A stretch of DNA of 64,000 nt, from the NCBI GenBank assembly GCA_050250955.1, contig JBFWNR010000001.1:310001-374000 (forward strand), given 5' to 3'. The stretch comes from CAWAYR01 sp050250955. GTDB lineage: Bacteria > Acidobacteriota > Vicinamibacteria > Vicinamibacterales > UBA2999. The notes beneath the pieces were generated by a model. It did no database searches and had not been told where the DNA came from. It saw only the letters and a program-made list of their open reading frames with translations. This document shows, piece after piece, positions 59,919 through 64,000 of the stretch; position 1 is the first letter of the stretch, and each line of letters begins with the position of its first letter. Both the position numbers and the translations under genes were made by a program.

Positions 59919-60725
59919 ATGCGTGTCATCACTCGTTGGACCGTTTCGTTCCTGGCGCTCGTCATCGTCGCTGTCACCTTCGCCGCGCCGTCGGCGTCTC
60001 AGAATGCGGCCCCGCCGCCCCTGCCGCACTTCGCCGGCGCCCGCGCCGACGCCCCGATTCCGCGCCCGGGTCTGGCCGTCGAGAAGGGCCGCGTCGGCGT
60101 CGTCATCACCGACCCTCAGAACGACTTCCTGAGCCCGAAGGGTGTCGCGTGGGGCGTCGTCGGCCAGAGCGTGCAGGAGAACCACACCGTCGAAAACATC
60201 GAAGCGCTGCTGAAGTCGGCGAAAGCGGCGAACGTCCCGGTGTTCGTCAGCCCGCACTACTACTACCCGCAGGATCACCAGTGGAAGTTCAGCGGCGCGC
60301 TCGAAGTGCTGATGCACAACATCGGCATGTTCGACCGCAAGGGCGCCCTGGTGACCGACGGCTTCGAGGGCTCTGGCGCGGACTGGCTCGCTCGCTACAA
60401 GCCCCTGCTCGAAGACGGAAAGACCGTCATCACGAGCCCCCACAAGGTCTTCGGCCCTGAAACCAACGACCTCGTCCTGCAACTGCGGAAGGCCGGCATC
60501 AGCCAGGTGATTCTCGGGGGCATGTCAGCGAACCTGTGCACGGAGTCGCACCTCCGCGAGCTTCTCGAGCAGGGCTTCGAGGTGGCAGTGGCGGCCGACG
60601 CCACGGCGGCCGCCAAGCTGCCCGGCTTCGACGGGTACGAAGCCGCATACGTGAACTTCCGGATGACGGCCAGCGACGTCTGGAGCACCGCGCAGGCCAC
60701 CAAGACCCTCGCCTCGCTCCGGTAG
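59919..60725 (+). CDS. exported isochorismatase/cysteine hydrolase-family protein
   Basis: A 268-residue protein with a signal peptide (WTVSFLALVIVAVTFAAPSASQNA) and an isochorismatase-like fold: GVVITDPQNDFLSPKG (catalytic Asp), VITSPHKVFGPETND (Lys), and VILGGMSANLCTESHLRELLEQGFEVAVAADATAA (catalytic Cys). Export is unusual for this mostly cytoplasmic family. The natural substrate is unknown. It follows the AhpD-like gene by 45 bases. Confidence 0.88.
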   Translation: MRVITRWTVSFLALVIVAVTFAAPSASQNAAPPPLPHFAGARADAPIPRPGLAVEKGRVGVVITDPQNDFLSPKGVAWGVVGQSVQENHTVENIEALLKSAKAANVPVFVSPHYYYPQDHQWKFSGALEVLMHNIGMFDRKGALVTDGFEGSGADWLARYKPLLEDGKTVITSPHKVFGPETNDLVLQLRKAGISQVILGGMSANLCTESHLRELLEQGFEVAVAADATAAAKLPGFDGYEAAYVNFRMTASDVWSTAQATKTLASLR

Positions 60726-60786
60726 AAGAACAGTACTCCCAGCCATGGCGCGGACACTCATGCCAGGGCCACGCGAGGATAGATCG

Positions 60787-61230
60787 ATGGTGCCCCTCCT
60801 CGACCTGCCGCACGCCTTCTACATGTCGCGTTGCCGGGACTTGGCTCGCCAGGCACGGGCCTCCGGCGATGCCGCCGTCGGTGCCGTGGTCGTCCAGGCT
60901 GGCAGCATCATAGCCGAAGGCGTCGAGAGTGTCCTTGCGACGTTCGATGTCTCGGCGCACGCGGAGGTGGTCGCCCTCCGAAGGGCCGGCCGCACACTGG
61001 CGACGACGCGCCTGCGCGACTGCGTTCTCTACACGAGCGTGGCGCCTTGCGTGATGTGTGCATACGCCATCAGGCTCGCCGCCCTTGGCGGGATGGTGAC
61101 GCCCGCGCCGGACCCCGCGTCGGAAGATGCCAGGCGCGGCTGGCTCGTGCTGACGAGTCCACGCGTATTGCGGCGCCGCTCGCCGCCGGTCGTGGTCCGC
61201 TACGTCCACGAGGATGCCGGCTTGCCGTAG
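60787..61230 (+). CDS. cytidine/deoxycytidylate deaminase-family (nucleoside deaminase-like) protein
   Basis: A 147-residue deaminase-fold protein. It has ARQARASGDAAVGAVVVQAGSIIAEGVES, VSAHAEVVALRRAG (HAE with the catalytic Glu) and LYTSVAPCVMCAYAIRLAA (PCxxC), so the zinc site is complete. Probable base or nucleoside substrate. ATG 60787 is favoured over 60745 because AGGA lies eight bases upstream. The 12 kb-long neighbour context does not decide the substrate. Confidence 0.85.
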   Translation: MVPLLDLPHAFYMSRCRDLARQARASGDAAVGAVVVQAGSIIAEGVESVLATFDVSAHAEVVALRRAGRTLATTRLRDCVLYTSVAPCVMCAYAIRLAALGGMVTPAPDPASEDARRGWLVLTSPRVLRRRSPPVVVRYVHEDAGLP

Positions 61231-61284
61231 CGCCTGCCCACCCTTTACGCCGTACGTCCATTCGTCGCATTCAAGGAGACCTCC

Positions 61285-61662
61285 ATGTCGAAGACCGCGA
61301 TCGTGCTCTTTTCAGACCCGAAGTCGAATTCAGAGGAGGCCCTGGGACGGGCGTTCAACGCGATGTTCGTCACCCTCGAACTGCAGGAGAAAGGTCAGGA
61401 CGTGGCGCTGATCTTCCAGGGCGCCGGCGTTCGTTGGGCGTCAGAGCTCGCCAAACCCGACCATCCCGCCCACGCGCTGTACAACGCCGTGAAGGGCTCC
61501 ATGGCGGGCGTCTGCGGCGGCTGCGCCGATGTCTTCGGAGCGACACAGGCGGTCGAATCCGCCGGCGCCCGACTCGTGCGTGAAAAGGCGATTCCCGGAA
61601 CGGGCGGCATCCTCGACCTGTCCAAGTACCTCGACGCGGGGTACCGCCTTCTGACGTTCTGA
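61285..61662 (+). CDS. DsrE-family protein
   Basis: A 125-residue DsrE/TusD-like protein: KTAIVLFSDPKSNSEEALGRAFNAMFVTLELQEKGQDVALIFQGAGVRWASEL, and GVCGGCADVFGATQAVESAGARLV with a CxxC turn. DsrE proteins carry or sense sulfur; Cys in this loop could bind persulfide. AAGGAG precedes the ATG. It lies between the deaminase and the PNPOx-like gene on the same strand. Confidence 0.88.
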   Translation: MSKTAIVLFSDPKSNSEEALGRAFNAMFVTLELQEKGQDVALIFQGAGVRWASELAKPDHPAHALYNAVKGSMAGVCGGCADVFGATQAVESAGARLVREKAIPGTGGILDLSKYLDAGYRLLTF

Positions 61663-61726
61663 TCGGCAGCGGCCCGCTTCCACCCGGCGCGCACGGGCGC
61701 GCCGGGTGCTCAACAAGGGGGATTCC

Positions 61727-62632
61727 GTGGACGACATCTTCCACGAGGGTGAGCGACACGTGCAGGAGTGGACCGGAGAGCGCGATCGAGCGTTGCTCAA
61801 CAGCCGCTCCATCAGCGGGACCATTCCGCTCGTCGCCCACACCTTCCTGCGTCAACAGTCACACTGCGTCCTCGGGTGGCAGACACCCGATGGCACCGTG
61901 CGTGCGTCGTTCGTCGCCGCCGCCGCGGGCTTTGCCAGCCCCGCGAGCGACGGGCGCAGCATTGCCCTCACTCTTCAGGACGCCATCGACGAGGCGACAC
62001 GGCGAGCGACCCGCCCTGGGGCTGGCGTACAGGTCGGCATGCTCTTCCTGGAGTTCTCGACGCGGCGCCGACTGCGAATCAACGGCCGGGTGACGACGAG
62101 CAGCCCTGACGGCCTGCAGATGGCCGTCGACGAGGCTTTCGCGAACTGCCCCAAATACATCCAGCGTCGGGCCCCCGATCACGCGATGCGACGCGAGCTC
62201 CCCGCCCCTCTTCGTTCGGGGACCGAGATCACCGACGACCATCGGGCCTTGATCGCGCGCGCCGACACGTTCTTCGTCGCCAGTACGAGACTCGACGGTC
62301 GCGCCGATGTGTCACACCGGGGCGGATCGCCGGGCTTCGTCGACGTGAGCGACGGTCAGCTCAGGATTCCTGACTATGCCGGCAATTCGATGTTCCAGAC
62401 GCTCGGCAACCTCAGCGTCCACGCGGCCGCGGGTCTGACCTTCCTCGACTTCGAGCGACGCCGCCAACTGCAGCTGTCTGGAACGACATCGCTTGAGTTC
62501 CTCGACGCGGCGCGAAGCGACGCTGCCCACGGCGCGCGGTGGTGGTCGTTTCGGTGGCACGCATGGACGGAGACGCCCCTACCCTCCACGTTCGACTGGG
62601 TGCTCGTTGAGCCGTCGCCCTTCAATCCGTGA
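61727..62632 (+). CDS. pyridoxamine 5'-phosphate oxidase-like (PNPOx-type) flavin-binding protein
   Basis: A 301-residue split-barrel protein. Residues about 150-270 are the PNPOx-like core: DHRALIARADTFFVASTRLDGRADVSHRGGSPGFVDVSDGQLRIPDYAGNSMFQTLGNLSVHAAAGLTFLDFERRRQLQLSGTTSL. The region matches the N-terminal half of fused PNPOx/2Fe-2S oxidoreductases. GTG 61727 is chosen for its AAGGGGG site; GTG 61706 is possible. It is translationally coupled (GTGA) or nearly so to the next gene, the reductase half. Confidence 0.85.
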   Translation: MDDIFHEGERHVQEWTGERDRALLNSRSISGTIPLVAHTFLRQQSHCVLGWQTPDGTVRASFVAAAAGFASPASDGRSIALTLQDAIDEATRRATRPGAGVQVGMLFLEFSTRRRLRINGRVTTSSPDGLQMAVDEAFANCPKYIQRRAPDHAMRRELPAPLRSGTEITDDHRALIARADTFFVASTRLDGRADVSHRGGSPGFVDVSDGQLRIPDYAGNSMFQTLGNLSVHAAAGLTFLDFERRRQLQLSGTTSLEFLDAARSDAAHGARWWSFRWHAWTETPLPSTFDWVLVEPSPFNP

Positions 62633-62640
62633 GATCCGAC

Positions 62641-63558
62641 ATGACGCTGACGGTCGCGGGACTTTCGGTCATCGCTGAGGACGTCGTCCGGCTTCGACTC
62701 GTCGACGACGCTGGAGTGACACTGCCGGATTTCGAGGCTGGCGCGCACGTCGAGTTGTCGTTCGCGGGCTTCCGACGCCGGTACTCTCTGACCTCGTCGC
62801 CTTCCGATCGATCCGCATACGAGGTCATGGTGCTCCGAGCCCGGCCCGGACGAGGCGGCTCGGCGTTCGTTCACAATCAGCTGACAGTGGGAGACACGCT
62901 GGATGTGTCGGAGCCGGTCAACGGATTCGCACTCGACCGGCAGGCGCGGCATCACGTGTTCATCGGTGGCGGGATCGGCCTCACCCCGTTCTACACGATG
63001 ACCGAGACGCTGGCGTCAGTCGGCCAGACCTTCCATGTGCACTACGTGGTCCGCTCGCAGGCGCGCGCGCTGCCAACGGACGCCTTTGGCGGGCACGTGT
63101 CGCTACATGCCGGGCCTGGCGCTCGACGTTCGCTTGGGCTGCCGACACTTCTTGCGTCGCTCGACGCGACCACCGCGGTCTACGGGTGCGGCCCCGTGAC
63201 GTTACTCGACGACCTCCGTCACGTCAGTCGCGACCTCGACTGGCCGGCGGGCCGACTCCGCGTGGAGACGTTCGGACCAGGCGCCCGCCCGCAAGACGGC
63301 ACCTTGTCCATTCGCCTGTCACAGTCGGGGACGACGCTCGTCGCCCCGCCGTCCGCGTCGATCCTCGACGCGCTGCTCGCGCACGGCGTCTTCGTCGGCG
63401 CCGACTGTCGCCGCGGCGAGTGTGGGGCGTGCATCGTCTCGGTCGAGGGGGGCGACATCGACCATCGCGACGTGTGCCTCACACCAGAGCAGCGCCGAAA
63501 CCTGATGTGTACCTGCGTCTCTTGGTCCCGCACGCCAGACGTCACTCTCGCCTTGTAG
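62641..63558 (+). CDS. ferredoxin-NAD(P)H reductase-like flavoprotein with C-terminal 2Fe-2S domain (VanB/PDR family)
   Basis: A 305-residue oxidoreductase: a flavin-binding barrel with RRYSLTSSPSD (RxYSL), a nucleotide domain with HHVFIGGGIGLTPFYTMTETL and AVYGCGPVTLLDDL, and a plant-type ferredoxin domain with ADCRRGECGACIVSVEGG and a later Cys (CTCVS) as 2Fe-2S ligands. It shuttles electrons between NAD(P)H and a partner. ATG 62641 is used; GTG 62629 would overlap the PNPOx stop. With the gene before it, this recalls single-chain fusions in other bacteria. Confidence 0.9.
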   Translation: MTLTVAGLSVIAEDVVRLRLVDDAGVTLPDFEAGAHVELSFAGFRRRYSLTSSPSDRSAYEVMVLRARPGRGGSAFVHNQLTVGDTLDVSEPVNGFALDRQARHHVFIGGGIGLTPFYTMTETLASVGQTFHVHYVVRSQARALPTDAFGGHVSLHAGPGARRSLGLPTLLASLDATTAVYGCGPVTLLDDLRHVSRDLDWPAGRLRVETFGPGARPQDGTLSIRLSQSGTTLVAPPSASILDALLAHGVFVGADCRRGECGACIVSVEGGDIDHRDVCLTPEQRRNLMCTCVSWSRTPDVTLAL

Positions 63559-63649
63559 AGGCCGCGACTGATTACAGTCTTGACCGCTCGTTCCAGACTC
63601 TGGTATGGTCCTGGAAGCAACGACGGCGGCAAGCAGGGAGGGCGTGCGA

Positions 63650-64000
63650 GTGCCTTGGGAGAAGCAGTTCGATAAGGATGCCGTCCTGGAGCGGGCGATG
63701 CACACGTTCTGGGCGCGAGGTTACGAGGCGACGTCGATTCAGGACCTCGTGAGACGCACGGGCGTCAACCGTGCCAGTCTCTACGCGACGTACGGCGACA
63801 AGCACGCCCTGTTCCTCGCGTCACTGCGGATGTACGACGAACAGCGGCGCCGCCGCATGCTGGCGGAGCTCGAGGCGACGTTCGCGCCGCTCGAGGCTAT
63901 TCGCCGGCTGTTCGTGGCCTTCGCCAAGGGCGTTGACACCGACAAGAGCTCGCCGACGGACGGATGTTTCTTGACCAACACGGCGCTGGAGTTGGCGGCC
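63650..64000 (+). CDS. TetR/AcrR-family regulator (partial, runs off the window)
   Basis: 117 codons seen. The N-terminus is a TetR HTH: FDKDAVLERAMHTFWARGYEATSIQDLVRRTGVNRASLYATYGDKHALFLASLRMYDE, then ligand-domain helices begin and reach the edge. GTG 63650 with AGGGAGG upstream is favoured over GTG 63644. It follows the reductase by about 90 bases and probably represses this operon. Confidence 0.88.
   Translation, partial: MPWEKQFDKDAVLERAMHTFWARGYEATSIQDLVRRTGVNRASLYATYGDKHALFLASLRMYDEQRRRRMLAELEATFAPLEAIRRLFVAFAKGVDTDKSSPTDGCFLTNTALELAA

Overview
The window is high-GC chromosomal DNA, best explained as an Acidobacteriota member of the Vicinamibacter/Luteitalea kind. The reasons are an Oar-like TonB-dependent receptor with a carboxypeptidase-regulatory-like N-terminus, abundant ECF sigma/NrsF-like pairs, and a Gram-negative LPS-heptose cluster beside glycolytic genes. 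No rRNA or marker gene is present, so the phylum is inference.

Layout. 390-596: tRNA-Asp and tRNA-Val. 600-8642 (minus): one tightly overlapping envelope operon, waaA-lpxK-acyltransferase-waaF-gmhB-hldE1-hldE2-heptosyltransferase-methyltransferase, which makes ADP-heptose and builds Kdo/lipid A/inner core. 8703-12364 (plus): gap-pgk-tpiA-secG behind a good sigma-70 promoter. 12454-12540: tRNA-Leu(GAG), followed at once by an inward-facing tyrosine recombinase that marks the left end of an integrated element.

Accessory region, about 12.5-41 kb. First come excisionase-like, SpoVG-like (two paralogues), RadC-like and DUF932 genes (14-19 kb). Next is a lower-GC five-gene operon (19690-25210) that reads as a type II CBASS anti-phage system: an XRE-HTH/JAMM peptidase fusion, a stand-alone E2, a stand-alone E1, a CD-NTase, and a nuclease-SAVED (Cap4-like) effector. 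A truncated hsdM and the 5' half of a tRNA-Ser gene follow, then a minus-strand Trb-type conjugation operon (trbC-D-E-G-I, two TrbJ-like, trbL, trbF, accessory genes, RHH protein, T4CP, trbB). A sigma-like gene is divergent from it. No recognisable relaxase was found. An 18-bp perfect inverted repeat upstream of the RHH/T4CP genes is an oriT candidate.

Right part (41-64 kb), back to chromosome-like content: two DinB-family proteins, an ECF sigma/anti-sigma pair, a scrambled FAD-monooxygenase remnant, a thioredoxin-fold/Crp fusion regulator, a TonB receptor, a ynjBCDF-like ABC transporter plus CDP-alcohol phosphotransferase operon, a thiol-redox cluster (possible selenoprotein with in-frame UGA, TlpA-like, DsbD, NrsF-like/ECF sigma), a sigma-54 activator, and a plus-strand operon of AhpD-like, isochorismatase-like, deaminase, DsrE, PNPOx-like and 2Fe-2S reductase genes ending in a partial TetR regulator.

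The strongest points for follow-up are the CBASS operon with its HTH-JAMM fusion, the candidate selenoprotein at 53121-53435, and the tRNA-Ser/hsdM/trbB junction near 25.7 kb.
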